This document shows, in pieces, positions 63,764-64,000 of a stretch of 64,000 nt of DNA. The DNA comes from Ruminococcus sp. FC2018. GTDB taxonomy: Bacteria; Bacillota; Clostridia; Oscillospirales; Ruminococcaceae. Each line of letters starts with the position of its first letter. Within the stretch, counting starts at the first letter, position 1. The position numbers and the translations under genes were made by a program. Location of the stretch: positions 122,563 through 186,562 of the forward strand of contig NZ_JHXH01000004.1 of assembly GCF_000621805.1 (NCBI RefSeq). The letters are read 5' to 3'. Below the pieces are notes generated by a model that saw nothing but the letters and a program-made list of their open reading frames with translations, searched no databases and was not told the origin of the DNA.

Positions 63764-64000
63764 GCTGTGATGAGACAGCAAACGGATAAGAATGTTGCTC
63801 CCGCCTCGGTCGTCCGAGCCGTGTAAAAATCGTCGGGCATAAAAAAGTGGATCAGTGTGTAATCCCTGAAATAAGGTATCACCCACCTCCCCAGATTTGA
63901 GGCGTGTAAAAATATCAGATTAATATTTGCAGGTGTGCGCAGACAAGCTTGCTTCGCAAGCTGGGCAGACGCGCTAGCTTCGGGTAGCGCTACGACAGTG
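63764..64000 (+). ncRNA. structured RNA, possibly 6S (SsrS), cut by the window edge
   Basis: No ribosome site or coding frame follows the promoter. The RNA starts with GCTGT/ACAGC hairpin, then AAGAATGTTGCTCCCG and CTCGG-TCGT-CCGAG, which resemble AAGAATGTGGCGCTCC and the CTCGGTCCGTCCGAG hairpin of E. coli 6S RNA; CCCTGAAATAAGG follows. Two more GC hairpins (AGCTTGC/GCAAGCT and GCGCTAGC/..TAGCGC) sit at the end. The short distance from the start to the CTCGG hairpin is unlike E. coli 6S, so the call is tentative. Confidence 0.4.

Overview
The window looks like a chromosomal segment of a low-to-medium GC anaerobic Clostridia, most likely a Ruminococcus-like Oscillospiraceae. Pointers are the gene order ylxM-ffh-rpsP-khpA, dnaG-rpoD, rplM-rpsI, a sufCBDSU cluster, spmA-spmB, SpoVT/AbrB-type and Rrf2 regulators, frequent TTG/GTG starts behind strong GGAGG sites, and near-consensus TTGACA-17-TATAAT promoters. 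This placement is inferred from content; no 16S gene or marker search was available. No tRNA, rRNA, CRISPR array, prophage or insertion sequence was recognised.

Layout. 1-1.5 kb: a strong promoter drives a ~1.4 kb stretch without a convincing gene that ends in an excellent terminator. It carries a recurring AGGnGTGAGTCC-type motif, a 127-bp tandem repeat and tiny ORFs; this is the best candidate for something undescribed. 1.6-5.6 kb: aldo/keto reductase, a stand-alone FakA-C-like domain, and the SRP/S16/KhpA operon. 6-14 kb: ruvX, then a long operon manA-glk-ilvD-pyrC-pyrF with unknown small proteins, led by a folded 5' leader. 14-17.3 kb: divergent XRE/zinc-ribbon pair with direct-repeat operators, pyrK-pyrD, and a SAM-riboswitch-like RNA in front of an unknown 101-aa protein. 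17.9-22 kb: a heterodimeric ABC exporter with one degenerate ATP site. 23.3-24.2 kb: L13/S9 with an L13-type leader.

24.4-31.1 kb is a sulfur/Fe-S island. metY (with a cysteine-rich leader ORF upstream and a cysK remnant downstream) and sufCBDSU are divergent, and nearly the same 17-bp operator overlaps the -35 box of both promoters; a truncated Rrf2 regulator follows sufU. 31-42 kb: PP2C phosphatase sensor, rhodanese-TtcA fusion, PnuC transporter with a structured leader, phosphodiesterase, a three-gene unknown operon, L31, gdhA, nth, an IMPACT-family protein and dGTPase. 43-49 kb: dnaG-rpoD-Rrf2-GH25-like, AbrB, spmAB. 49-55 kb: polar amino-acid ABC transporter, GNAT, macrodomain protein, VWA protein and flavodoxin fusion. 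55-59 kb: a membrane/beta-propeller/GGDEF gene split by one extra G. 59-64 kb: FMN-binding protein, phosphoesterase, Sfp-type PPTase, a decayed SGNH hydrolase, fba, a QueT-like transporter, and the start of a structured RNA (possibly 6S) cut by the window edge.

Most of the window is housekeeping sequence. The unusual material sits between genes: untranslated RNAs, operators, leader peptides and gene remnants.
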